From Thermosipho africanus Ob7 (lineage in GTDB: Bacteria > Thermotogota > Thermotogae > Thermotogales > Fervidobacteriaceae), in assembly GCF_003351105.1 (NCBI RefSeq), contig NZ_NKRG01000003.1, positions 124,001 through 188,000 on the forward strand: a DNA stretch of 64,000 nt. The letters run 5' to 3'. This document shows, piece after piece, positions 54,664 through 63,960 of the stretch (position 1 is its first letter; every line of letters starts with the position of its first letter). Below the pieces are notes generated by a model. It saw nothing but the letters and a program-made list of their open reading frames with translations, was not told the origin of the DNA and made no database searches. The translations under genes and the position numbers were made by a program.

Positions 54664-56487
54664 ATGAAGCGTTTGTTCGTATTCGTAACTATTTTGTTAT
54701 CATTATTTTTGTTTGCTGAAACAGTAGTTAACTATGCATTACTAGAAGATATCACCACCACAAATATTTGGAACTTACTTGGATCAGGTTCATCAGCTTG
54801 GAATTTTTATATCCAACTCTGGAAATATCCATCACTCCTTGGAATGAATAAAGATGGAATGTTAATCCCATCCGCAGCAGCTGAAATCCCAGAAATTGTT
54901 GAAGAAAATGGAATGTATACAGTAACTGTAAAACTAAGAAAAGACTTAAGATGGAGCGACGGCTCACCATTTACCGCAGACGATGTTGTTTTCACATACA
55001 ATACCATACAAGAAATGCAAATTCCTGGAGGAAACTGGACCGGTGCATATGAACCTAAGAAAGTTGAAAAAATAGATCCATGGACAGTAAAATTCTACTT
55101 TGAAGAAAAGAAAACAATGACAATTTACTACGACACACTTATGACAGCTATCGTCTCCAAAAACTTTTGGCAACCATATGTAGAAAAAGCAAAAGAACAA
55201 GAAAATCCTGTTAATTGGCTATTAAGCCAAGAAGTAGTAGATCCAGGAATCACTGCATTAAATCTTGGAAAAATCGAAAAAGGTGCATTCGTTGAAGTAA
55301 AAAGAGAAGTTGATAAAGATTTCTACTGGGCTCAAGGTGAAAAAAGTATTTTCTATGAAAATGGAGGATTTGTCATTGAAAATCCAAATTCTGGTTATAA
55401 ATGGACAAGTGTAAATCCATCTCCAGAAGGCAATGTAAAGCTAACTGTCGAAAATGGACCTTACGTAGATAAAATAATCTACAGGATCTATGGAAATAAG
55501 TCAGTAGCACTTCAAGCACTCCAAAAAGGTGATGTTGATTTTGTTTTAAATCCAAATGGATTAACATCAGGTGAATTTGAATCATTAAAAGGTGTACCTG
55601 GAATAAAACTTACAGTTAATCCTTCACTAGGCTTTAGATATTTAGCATTTAACTTAAGGAAATTCCCATTCAATATTAAAGAATTCAGACAAGCAATCGC
55701 AGCATTAATAGATAGAGATTATATCTGTAATAGGGTATTGCAAGGAAAAGCAATTCCACTTGCAACTCCTGTTCCACCTGCAAATACATTCTGGTATAAC
55801 TCTGACGTCAAAACAATAGGCGAGGGACTTTCAAGAGGAGAAAGATATCAACTTGCAATAGAACTTTTGAAAAAAGCTGGATTTAGCTGGGACCAAGAAC
55901 CAATTCTTGATTTAAATAACACCGCAAACCCAGTAGTCAAAAAAGGTAAAGGCTTGAAGGGGCCAGATGGAAATTATGTTCCAGATCTTGAACTTCTCTC
56001 TCCATCAGGAGAATACGATCCTATGAGAGCAACCACTGCTATTTACATAGAACAATGGGCAAAAGATTTAGGAATTCCAATCGACGTAAAACTTACAGAC
56101 TTTAATGAAATAGTTACAAGGGCATTTGATGAAGTTGATTTTGATATGTACATGTTGGGTTGGGGTATAGGAAGAGTTCCAACATATTTCAAGAGTTTCT
56201 GGGCATCAGATCAAATGGCACCAGAAGGATTCAATACTCCAGGATACAACAATCCAGAATTTGATGCTCTTGTTGAAGAATTTGAAATGGCAGACAGCTT
56301 TGATGAAGCAGTTGAAGCTATTAAGGCTGCACAAGAACTTCTAGCAGAAGATCTTCCTTACATTATTCTCTTTACAACTCCAATATATGAAGCATACAGA
56401 GATAGCATAGCATTCCCATACACAGACATTCTTGATGGTATTCAAAATTACAATGGATTCCCAGAAAATGTTATGAAAGTAAAATAA
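54664..56487 (+). CDS. Oligopeptide/sugar ABC transporter substrate-binding protein (DppA/OppA family)
   Basis: The 607-residue extracytoplasmic protein has a signal peptide (MKRLFVFVTILLSLFLFAET) and the SBP family 5 signature: LRKDLRWSDGSPFTADDVVFTYNT, then FRQAIAALIDRDYICNRVL and MLGWGIGRVPTYFKSFW. Thermotogales members of this family bind oligosaccharides as well as peptides. The ATG has AAGGAGGGGG upstream; longer readings from 54301 cross the promoter. It is the first gene of a five-gene operon. Confidence 0.92.
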   Translation: MKRLFVFVTILLSLFLFAETVVNYALLEDITTTNIWNLLGSGSSAWNFYIQLWKYPSLLGMNKDGMLIPSAAAEIPEIVEENGMYTVTVKLRKDLRWSDGSPFTADDVVFTYNTIQEMQIPGGNWTGAYEPKKVEKIDPWTVKFYFEEKKTMTIYYDTLMTAIVSKNFWQPYVEKAKEQENPVNWLLSQEVVDPGITALNLGKIEKGAFVEVKREVDKDFYWAQGEKSIFYENGGFVIENPNSGYKWTSVNPSPEGNVKLTVENGPYVDKIIYRIYGNKSVALQALQKGDVDFVLNPNGLTSGEFESLKGVPGIKLTVNPSLGFRYLAFNLRKFPFNIKEFRQAIAALIDRDYICNRVLQGKAIPLATPVPPANTFWYNSDVKTIGEGLSRGERYQLAIELLKKAGFSWDQEPILDLNNTANPVVKKGKGLKGPDGNYVPDLELLSPSGEYDPMRATTAIYIEQWAKDLGIPIDVKLTDFNEIVTRAFDEVDFDMYMLGWGIGRVPTYFKSFWASDQMAPEGFNTPGYNNPEFDALVEEFEMADSFDEAVEAIKAAQELLAEDLPYIILFTTPIYEAYRDSIAFPYTDILDGIQNYNGFPENVMKVK

Positions 56488-56493
56488 TTTCTT

Positions 56494-56520
56494 GCCCCCT
56501 CGTTCGAGGGGGGCTATTTT
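56494..56520 (+). terminator. Intercistronic hairpin after the binding-protein gene
   Basis: GCCCCCTCG (56494-56502) pairs with CGAGGGGG(G)C (56505-56514), followed by TATTTT. It sits between the binding-protein gene and the permease and probably lets the binding protein be made in excess. Confidence 0.75.
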
Positions 56521-56540
56521 AACAAAAAGGAGAGGTGAAA

Positions 56541-57974
56541 ATGAAGACAAAACTTTCGATACAGCTTACAGTAGGAATATTGTTCATAATTACGTTGTTT
56601 TTTTCATCTAAAATTGCTTTTGGATTAATTCTTCCACTTTTAGGAGTTATAATCACTGCATCTAACACAAAAAAAATCCATCACTATGTATTTTTAATTA
56701 TTACCTTAGTTCTTTACTTTTCAGCCTTTTTTAATTTCAAGTATTTATTCATTTTCAGCCCAAGATTCAATTATTTACTTTCAATAGTATTGTACTTATT
56801 TTCACTTCCACTACCTGGACTATTCAAATTTATTAGAAATAGACTATATCAAATGCTAATATTACTCATTATATATGTTACAGTTGTTTTCTTTATATTC
56901 CTTGCTATGCCCGGAGATTACACTTCGAAATTTTTGGACCCAAAAATAATGAAACAACCTGAAATGATGGAAAAAATAAAAAGATTATTTGGTGTTGATG
57001 ACCCGTGGTATGTAAAATATGCAAAACATATGAGAAATTTCTTTAATCTTGAACTTGGAATTTCTTTTTCTGAATATCCGAAAAGAGTCGAAGATATAAT
57101 TGCAGAAAGACTTCCAAGAACAGTTTTTCTATTTTTAATGACAACTTTATCTTCATATATTTTGGGATACAATCTTGGAAAAAGAATAGCTTGGAAAAGG
57201 GGAGGTATTTCAGATAAAGTCGCAACATTTGTCGGAATTGTATTTTGGACAATATTTACACCATTCTTTATGTTAATTATGATATGGTTATTTGGTGTCG
57301 TATTAGGTATTTTCCCATTAAGCGGTTTTATAGAACCATCAAAATGGCTAAATGTAAGCTTCTCAACTCAAGATGTATTTATACGATTATTGCTAAGTGC
57401 TTTTGTTTTAGTAGCATTCTGGGTAGTTGGTATAATCGTTGCTTCATTCATGAAAACGAAAAAAGCTAAAAATATATCAGTACTTTCTATATCGCTTTCG
57501 GGAATTATATTAGTAGTATTATATTGGTTCTTTAATGGATATGGCTATTATGCACTCGATATTATATACCACGTTGTTCTTCCGGTTATATCTCTTACCA
57601 TTCTTGGTTTTGCAGGAAGCATGTTAGTGATGAGGGATACAATGCTTGAAATTATAAAGGAAGATTATATTACAACTGCAAAAGCAAAAGGCCTTCCAGA
57701 CAAAATTGTAAGAGACAAGCATGCAGCAAGAACCGCACTTTTACCACTCGTTACAAGCTTTGTATTATCTCTCGCCTCAACAGTAAGTGGTGGTGTTATC
57801 ACTGAAACTATGTTTTCTTGGAAGGGTATGGGACTTACTCTCTTAAATGCAACACTTGTTCAAGATACCCCACTTGCTATGGGCTGCCTTACCTTTACAG
57901 GCGTGTTTATTTTAGTTGCTCATTTGGTAGCCGATATTTTATACGCAATCCTAGATCCTAGAATCAGATATTGA
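56541..57974 (+). CDS. ABC transporter permease, DppB-like, with N-terminal extension
   Basis: The 477-residue membrane protein carries the usual DppB core from about residue 95: FIRNRLYQMLILLIIYVTVVFFIF, MPGDY, VDDPWYVKYAKHMRNFFNLELGISF, and the EAA loop DYITTAKAKGLPDKIVRDKHAARTALLPL. The first 95 residues add about four hydrophobic helices that ordinary DppB proteins (about 310-340 residues) lack, and another helix pair is inserted around residue 280-330. ATG 56541 has AGGAGAGG upstream. Confidence 0.85.
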   Translation: MKTKLSIQLTVGILFIITLFFSSKIAFGLILPLLGVIITASNTKKIHHYVFLIITLVLYFSAFFNFKYLFIFSPRFNYLLSIVLYLFSLPLPGLFKFIRNRLYQMLILLIIYVTVVFFIFLAMPGDYTSKFLDPKIMKQPEMMEKIKRLFGVDDPWYVKYAKHMRNFFNLELGISFSEYPKRVEDIIAERLPRTVFLFLMTTLSSYILGYNLGKRIAWKRGGISDKVATFVGIVFWTIFTPFFMLIMIWLFGVVLGIFPLSGFIEPSKWLNVSFSTQDVFIRLLLSAFVLVAFWVVGIIVASFMKTKKAKNISVLSISLSGIILVVLYWFFNGYGYYALDIIYHVVLPVISLTILGFAGSMLVMRDTMLEIIKEDYITTAKAKGLPDKIVRDKHAARTALLPLVTSFVLSLASTVSGGVITETMFSWKGMGLTLLNATLVQDTPLAMGCLTFTGVFILVAHLVADILYAILDPRIRY

Positions 57975-57987
57975 AGGGGTGAAGCAA

Positions 57988-60516
57988 ATGGCAAATGAAT
58001 CAATCACCAAAATAAAAATAAAATTATTTTTGAAGAATTTTAAAAAGAATTGGGAACTATTTAAAGAAAATAAAATGGGAGTTTTTGGTTTAAGCATTAT
58101 TATAATATTTGGGCTTTTTGCAATTTCCTACCCAATTGCCTGGCAATTTGTTGACCATAGTATATATAATCCAGTTACTGGGACAGATCCTAGAATACAT
58201 GATATATCATACATTTCAAAATACATGTCACCACAAAATGTTATAAAAGGAATAGAAATTCCTCCATCAATAATATTTACATATTCTTTCTTGGATCAAG
58301 GGGAAGAATTTAAAAAACAGATAGAACAAAAAATAGATCAGGCACAAAGAAAATTCGTAAATTTAGATTATGCACAAGCTTTTAGGCATGTACTTGATTC
58401 AATTGTTGATAATTACTTTCCTATGAAAGAAAGAATAAGATTTCAAACACAAGTAAATCAATTAGCTGAACATGATCTAATAACAATAAAACCTATTGCA
58501 CAAGTTATCGAAATAGGTGACAGAAAAAAATTCTCACTAACTTCATTTAAAAAATTGCTTGAGAATATAGATATAGCAACTCTGGCAAGTGCATTATCAC
58601 CTTATAAGGACGAAAAAGAAATTTCAACTATTTCACTATGGATTAAAATTGCTTCCGGAAAGGATAAAAGAGAACTCTTTATAGAACTACTCAACAAAGA
58701 ATATTCTAATGAAGAGATCAAAGAAGCACAAAATAAAATTTACAAAGCTATTTCTACACTTGCAAAAGAAAACATAATCGATGTTCAAGTATCCGTTTCA
58801 AATCAATCTGATCTTGAATCAACAATAGAATTTGAAAAAATCCCCACATTTGATCTTGCTAAAGCAACTGTATTCAATACTTTAGTTGATATTCTTACAT
58901 TATCAAAAATTAACAATAATTATGATGAAACAATTAAAATGCTTAAAAGTTCAAAATATGAAAACCTATTAGATTTTGCAATTTCAAAAATTCCTGACCT
59001 CAGTGTTACAGAAAATAAAGAATCAAATAAAAACAGAATAACAAAATATTTTGAAGAACTTTCAAAAGAATTTTCAAAATTAGGCTTAGAATTTAATTTA
59101 AAAGAACCAGCAAAACTTCTTGATAATCTTTCTGGGATAAACCTTGCGATTATAACCTTTGATCTTTCGCCAAGTATTAAAGCAAAATTAGAAGATAATC
59201 TTTTTGATTATCCACAAATACTTGAAAGCTTTAGGAAAAAACAAGAAAATCTATTTAAAATTGTTGCAAATTCAAGAGCCTACATGTTATCAGTTGTAAG
59301 TAAAATAACCAATATTCAATTAAACAGTATCGATATTCCAAAAATATATTTGTCATTAGACTTTACAAAACTTATTCCTGCATTGGATGACCCAATGATA
59401 AACCTTCTAGCACTTGCAACTTATAACGCAAAACACTTTGATCTTATAGTTGAAAATTTAGAAAGTGCTGGTGATGCTAATTATAGAAGAATAGATATTG
59501 TTGAAAAATTAAAGAATCATTCACCTGTAACAAACCATATAAAGTTATTAACCAATAGTGAAGATAAGATAATATCAAAAACTATTCTTTCACAAATCAT
59601 AAAAGAATATACAAATAATCTATCTGAAAATAGTAGGAAATACTGGGAAGAAAAATATTCAGATATTTTGACTTCAAGCAATGACTTAAAAGAAGCATTG
59701 AATTATCTAAATCAACCGCTTAATTTATCTGAAAAAGAAGCAAAAGAGCTAGTTGTAAGCATTTATAACGATCTTGCTCTTGCATCCAAATTAGGCATAC
59801 AACATCCTTTACCACCAAACAGATGGCATATACTTGGTACAGATCCAGGTGGTAGAGATATATTCATGCAACTTTGGAGAAGTACCCCAAGTGAATTTAT
59901 GCTCGGTTTCTTGGCAGCAATCATTACCGTAACTATAGGTACCATTATTGGAACAACTGCTGCTTATTATGGCGGTCTTATAGATACTTTTTTCATGAGA
60001 CTTGCAGATTTAATGTTGTTATTCCCCGGTATCGCATTCTTAATAGTACTTTCAGGATTTTTCAAACTTAATCTTTTCTGGTTAGCTCTTATTCTAGGTC
60101 TTTTAGGTGGTTTTGGAGGAATTACATTGGTTATAAAAGCTCAGGCACTTACAATTAAAGTAAAACCTTACATAGAAGCTGCAAAAGTTGCCGGAGCTTC
60201 AAACAGATATATTATCTTTAACCATATAATTCCTAATGTTATGCCTCTTTCTTTTCTATACATGATGTTTAATGTCACAGGAGCAGTTTTTTCAGAAGCT
60301 TCTTTAAGCTTCTTTGGACTTCTAAGAATAAGAATTAGTTGGGGTATTATGATAAATACTGCTTGGACTTCTGGTTATCTTTCATCTGGTAATATAGGTT
60401 CATACTGGTGGTTATGGGTTCCAGCCGGTTTAATAATCACAATATTCTGTTCAGGATTTTATTTCTTGGGTAGAGGTCTGGAAGAAATTGTAAATCCAAG
60501 ACTTAGAAAGAGGTGA
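57988..60516 (+). CDS. ABC transporter permease, DppC-like, with a very large extracytoplasmic insertion
   Basis: The 842-residue protein has an N-terminal cytoplasmic segment and TM1 (about 33-53) like DppC, then about 550 residues predicted to lie outside the membrane, and only then the normal DppC remainder: PLPPNRWHILGTDPGGRDIF near residue 605-620, five helices, the EAA loop IEAAKVAGASNRYIIFNHIIPNVMPLSF and the C-terminus GRGLEEIVNPRLRKR. Ordinary DppC is about 280-310 residues. The insertion is mainly helical, lysine- and glutamate-rich and unlike any domain I recognise. The frame is open throughout, so it is a true fusion. ATG 57988; GTG 57979 is too close to the ribosome site. Confidence 0.85.
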   Translation: MANESITKIKIKLFLKNFKKNWELFKENKMGVFGLSIIIIFGLFAISYPIAWQFVDHSIYNPVTGTDPRIHDISYISKYMSPQNVIKGIEIPPSIIFTYSFLDQGEEFKKQIEQKIDQAQRKFVNLDYAQAFRHVLDSIVDNYFPMKERIRFQTQVNQLAEHDLITIKPIAQVIEIGDRKKFSLTSFKKLLENIDIATLASALSPYKDEKEISTISLWIKIASGKDKRELFIELLNKEYSNEEIKEAQNKIYKAISTLAKENIIDVQVSVSNQSDLESTIEFEKIPTFDLAKATVFNTLVDILTLSKINNNYDETIKMLKSSKYENLLDFAISKIPDLSVTENKESNKNRITKYFEELSKEFSKLGLEFNLKEPAKLLDNLSGINLAIITFDLSPSIKAKLEDNLFDYPQILESFRKKQENLFKIVANSRAYMLSVVSKITNIQLNSIDIPKIYLSLDFTKLIPALDDPMINLLALATYNAKHFDLIVENLESAGDANYRRIDIVEKLKNHSPVTNHIKLLTNSEDKIISKTILSQIIKEYTNNLSENSRKYWEEKYSDILTSSNDLKEALNYLNQPLNLSEKEAKELVVSIYNDLALASKLGIQHPLPPNRWHILGTDPGGRDIFMQLWRSTPSEFMLGFLAAIITVTIGTIIGTTAAYYGGLIDTFFMRLADLMLLFPGIAFLIVLSGFFKLNLFWLALILGLLGGFGGITLVIKAQALTIKVKPYIEAAKVAGASNRYIIFNHIIPNVMPLSFLYMMFNVTGAVFSEASLSFFGLLRIRISWGIMINTAWTSGYLSSGNIGSYWWLWVPAGLIITIFCSGFYFLGRGLEEIVNPRLRKR

Positions 60517-60521
60517 TTTAC

Positions 60522-61529
60522 GTGGCATTATTAGAAGTTAAAGATTTAAAAATGCACTATAAAACAAAAATGGGATATGTAAAAGCGGTTGATGGAATCA
60601 GTTTTACTTTAGATAGAGGAGAAAGTTTAGGAATAGTTGGTGAATCTGGTTGTGGAAAAACTTCCGTTTCTATGACAATGTTAAGACTCCTTCCAGAAAA
60701 TGGAGAATTCAGAGGTGGTAATGTCTTCTTTGAAGATGATAACGGAAAAAAGGTAGACTTAGTTTCTTTACCAGAAAATGAAATGAGAAAATATAGATGG
60801 AAAGGTCTTGCGATGGTTTTTCAAGCTGCAATGAATTCATTAAACCCTGTATACAAAGTAGGCGATCAAATTGTTGAAGCTATATTAACACATTATCCAG
60901 AAAAAACAATAGATGAAGCCAAAGAAAAAGTAGCAGAATTGTTTGAACTGGTAGGTCTTGATCCAAAAAGAATGGAACAATATCCACATCAATATAGTGG
61001 TGGAATGAAGCAAAGAGCAGTAATTGCACTTGCCTTATCTTGTGATCCAAAAGTAATAATTGCAGATGAACCAACAACTGCATTGGACGTTATCGTACAA
61101 GATAAAATATTGAAAGAAATGAAAAAAATTCAAGAAAAACTTAATATGGCAATGATTTATATTTCTCATGATATAGCCGTAATTGCGGAAGTTAGTGATA
61201 AAATAGCCGTTATGTATGCAGGAAAATTTGTAGAGCTTGCAGATTCAATTACAATTTTTAAAAATCCAATGCACCCTTACACCTTCTTATTGATGAACGC
61301 ATTTCCAAGTACTATTGGAGAAAAGAAAAAACTTCTAACTATTCCAGGAGAACCCCCAAACCTTTTAAATCCTCCAAAAGGATGTAGATTTGCTCCAAGA
61401 TGTCCCTTTGCAACGGAAAAATGTAAAGAAGAAGAACCAGAGTACAGGGAAATTGAAGAAGGTCATTATGTTGCATGTTGGTATCCATTAACAAAAGAGG
61501 TGAGAGATAATGCAAAAAACAATCTATAA
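60522..61529 (+). CDS. Oligopeptide ABC transporter ATP-binding protein, DppD-like
   Basis: The 335-residue protein has Walker A GESGCGKTS, the signature YSGGMKQRAVIALAL, Walker B VIIADEPTTALD, and the C-terminal cysteine motif GCRFAPRCPFATEKCKEEEPE typical of DppD/OppD. GTG 60522 has GAGGTGA upstream. It overlaps dppF-like by 20 nt and follows the large permease. Confidence 0.92.
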   Translation: MALLEVKDLKMHYKTKMGYVKAVDGISFTLDRGESLGIVGESGCGKTSVSMTMLRLLPENGEFRGGNVFFEDDNGKKVDLVSLPENEMRKYRWKGLAMVFQAAMNSLNPVYKVGDQIVEAILTHYPEKTIDEAKEKVAELFELVGLDPKRMEQYPHQYSGGMKQRAVIALALSCDPKVIIADEPTTALDVIVQDKILKEMKKIQEKLNMAMIYISHDIAVIAEVSDKIAVMYAGKFVELADSITIFKNPMHPYTFLLMNAFPSTIGEKKKLLTIPGEPPNLLNPPKGCRFAPRCPFATEKCKEEEPEYREIEEGHYVACWYPLTKEVRDNAKNNL

Positions 61530-62511
61530 AACTGATACAATTTTAAAAATTGAGAATTTAAAAAAGTATTTTGCTGCAGATAGAGGCCTTTTTTCTCGTG
61601 TAAAACATTTTGTTCATGCAGTTGATGATGTATCTTTTGAAATAAAAAGAGGAAAATCACTTGGGCTTGTTGGTGAATCTGGGTGTGGAAAAACTACAAC
61701 TGGAAAAGTTATAGTTGGTCTTGAAAAACCAACCGACGGAAAAGTCTATATTGATGGAAAAGAAATTAGTGAATATGAATCAAAGCTTGAATATCATAAA
61801 AAGGTACAAATGATTTTCCAGGATCCGTATGAATCACTAAATCCAAGAATGACTATTTTTGATATTATTGCTGAACCACTTAACATTCACAACATTGGAA
61901 ACTTAAAAGAAAGAGAAGAAAAAGTTTTAAAATTGCTTCAAGATGTTGGCCTTACACCACCTTCAAGTTTTCTATGGAGATATCCACATGAGCTCTCAGG
62001 AGGACAAAGGCAAAGAGTAGCAATAGCTAGGGCTTTGGTACTTAACCCAACATTTATAGTAGCAGATGAACCAACTTCAATGCTTGACGTGTCTGTTAGG
62101 ACAGGAGTTATGAACCTTTTAATGGAGCTGCAAGAAAAATACAACATGAGCTATTTGTATATCACTCACGATTTTGCAGTGGCAAGATACATGTGTGATA
62201 AAATTGCTGTAATGTATCTAGGAAAAATAGTAGAATATGCTGAAACAGAAGAGTTACTCTTTAATCCAATGCATCCATATACAAGAGCACTCCTTACAGC
62301 AGTGCCAGTACCTGATCCAGAACATAAAAAAGATGAACCAAATATAATTGGTAGCGTTAGCAAACCAATAAATCCACCTCCTCGCTGTAGATTCTACGAT
62401 AGATGTCCATTCAGGACGGAAAAATGTAAAAATGAACCACACCCTCAATTAAAAGATATAGGAAACAACCATTATGTTGCATGCTACTTGGTACAAGAAG
62501 GAAAAATATAA
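61510..62511 (+). CDS. Oligopeptide ABC transporter ATP-binding protein, DppF-like
   Basis: The 333-residue protein has Walker A GESGCGKTT, the Q-loop MIFQDPYESLNPRMT, signature LSGGQRQRVAIARAL, Walker B FIVADEPTSMLD and C-terminal RCRFYDRCPFRTEKCKNEPHP. It is the second ATPase of the dipeptide/oligopeptide transporter. It overlaps the DppD-like gene by 20 nt. The operon ends in a terminator just after it. Confidence 0.92.
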   Translation: MQKTIYKTDTILKIENLKKYFAADRGLFSRVKHFVHAVDDVSFEIKRGKSLGLVGESGCGKTTTGKVIVGLEKPTDGKVYIDGKEISEYESKLEYHKKVQMIFQDPYESLNPRMTIFDIIAEPLNIHNIGNLKEREEKVLKLLQDVGLTPPSSFLWRYPHELSGGQRQRVAIARALVLNPTFIVADEPTSMLDVSVRTGVMNLLMELQEKYNMSYLYITHDFAVARYMCDKIAVMYLGKIVEYAETEELLFNPMHPYTRALLTAVPVPDPEHKKDEPNIIGSVSKPINPPPRCRFYDRCPFRTEKCKNEPHPQLKDIGNNHYVACYLVQEGKI

Positions 62512-62518
62512 AGTTTAC

Positions 62519-62551
62519 AAGGTCCTAGTTAAAAACTAGGACCTTTTTTTG
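62519..62551 (+). terminator. Intrinsic terminator of the oligopeptide operon
   Basis: AAGGTCCTAGTT (62519-62530) pairs with AACTAGGACCTT (62534-62545), followed by TTTTT. Confidence 0.92.
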
Positions 62552-62623
62552 ATTATAAAAAAGCATAAAAAAGGATTCAAGTGATATGAATAACTCATTA
62601 TTTTATTTTAGCTTTTTTTAAAA

Positions 62624-62652
62624 TTGAAAGCCATATTCCCATATGTTAAAAT
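62624..62652 (+). promoter_or_regulatory. Promoter of the DUF1015 gene
   Basis: TTGAAA (62624-62629), a 17-nt spacer and TAAAAT (62647-62652); leader of about 27 nt with AAGGGGG. Confidence 0.65.
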
Positions 62653-62685
62653 GATTTTGAAAAAAATTACAAAGGGGGTAGAAAA

Positions 62686-63924
62686 ATGGTAGTAAGACCA
62701 TTTAGAGGATTAAGACCAAGAAAAGATATGATAGATAAAGTTGCTGCAAAACCATACGACGTAGTTTCAACTGAAGAAGCCAGAAAAGAAGCTGAAAGAA
62801 ATCCTTATACATTTTACAAAGTTACAAGACCAGAAATAAACTTTGATGGAGAAGTCGACACACACTCAGATGAAGTAATACTAAAAGGTAAAGAAGTTTT
62901 AGAAAACTTTCAAAAAGAAGGAGTTATGATTCTTGAAGACAAACCAGCTATATATGTTTATAAAGAAGAATGGAAAGGATATTCACAGATAGGTATATAT
63001 GCAACCTTCTCAACTCAAGAATACAGAGAAGGAAAGATCAAAAAACATGAACTTACTAGAAAAGATAAAGAAGACGAAAGAGCAAGACACGTTAAATTAA
63101 TGCAAGCTCATACTGGACCAGTATTTCTAATGTACCGTTCAAGACCAGAAATTGATCAATTAATCATTAAACACACTACAAAAGAGCCAGAATATGATTA
63201 CACCGATGAAAGTGGAATACACCACACTTTATGGGTAGTAAAAGACGAAAATGAAATAAAAGAAATCGTTGATGCTTTCAAAAGTGTAGATGCTTTCTAT
63301 ATAGCAGATGGTCACCATAGAGCTGCAGCTGCTGCAAGAGCTGCTGAAGAACTTGCAAAAGAAAATCCAAATCACACCGGAGAAGAAGAATACAACTTCT
63401 TCCTAGCCGTATTATTTCCACACAGCCAACTTCACATTCTTGACTATAACAGAGTAGTTAAAGATTTAAACGGAAATTCCAAAGAAGAATTTTTAAAGAA
63501 AATTTCAGCAAAATTTGATATCGAAGATGCTCCAAACTCTCCATTCAAGCCTGAAAAGAAACATGAATTTGGAATGTATCTAGATGGAAAATGGTACAAG
63601 CTAAGTGTAAAGGAAGGAACATTTGATAAAAATGATGTAGTATCTTCCTTAGATGTCGCCATCTTGCAAAATAATCTTTTAAATCCAATTCTTGGAATTG
63701 AAAATCCAAGAACTGATAAAAGAATTAATTTCGTTGGGGGTATTAAAGGAGTTGAAGAGCTCCAAAGACTTGTTGACAGTGGAGAATATACAGTTGCATT
63801 TGCTCTTTATCCAACATCGATAGAAGAACTGCTTCAAGTAGCTGATGAAGGAAAAATAATGCCACCAAAATCAACGTGGTTTGAACCAAAACTAAAGAGT
63901 GGTATAATAGTTCATCTTATGTAA
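62686..63924 (+). CDS. DUF1015 family protein
   Basis: The 412-residue protein matches DUF1015: opening VVRPFRGLRPRKDMIDKVAAKPYDVVS, RHVKLMQAHTGPVFLMY, ADGHHRAAAAARA near residue 208 (a conserved HH motif resembling a phospho-serine kinase or ParB-like core), and FALYPTSIEELLQVADEGKIMPPKSTWFEPK near the end. SbnI/SerK-type serine kinases are distant relatives, but a function for this protein is not established. It is monocistronic, flanked by terminators. Confidence 0.88.
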   Translation: MVVRPFRGLRPRKDMIDKVAAKPYDVVSTEEARKEAERNPYTFYKVTRPEINFDGEVDTHSDEVILKGKEVLENFQKEGVMILEDKPAIYVYKEEWKGYSQIGIYATFSTQEYREGKIKKHELTRKDKEDERARHVKLMQAHTGPVFLMYRSRPEIDQLIIKHTTKEPEYDYTDESGIHHTLWVVKDENEIKEIVDAFKSVDAFYIADGHHRAAAAARAAEELAKENPNHTGEEEYNFFLAVLFPHSQLHILDYNRVVKDLNGNSKEEFLKKISAKFDIEDAPNSPFKPEKKHEFGMYLDGKWYKLSVKEGTFDKNDVVSSLDVAILQNNLLNPILGIENPRTDKRINFVGGIKGVEELQRLVDSGEYTVAFALYPTSIEELLQVADEGKIMPPKSTWFEPKLKSGIIVHLM

Positions 63925-63927
63925 ACA

Positions 63928-63959
63928 AAATGGAGCGCAAAATGCGCTCCATTTTTTAC
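63928..63959. terminator. Terminator after the DUF1015 gene, possibly bidirectional
   Basis: AAATGGAGCGCA (63928-63939) pairs with TGCGCTCCATTT (63943-63954), a 3-nt loop, followed by TTTACT. Read from the minus strand it is followed by TGTTTAC, so it may also serve the partial gene at the right edge. Confidence 0.85.
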
Positions 63960-63960
63960 T

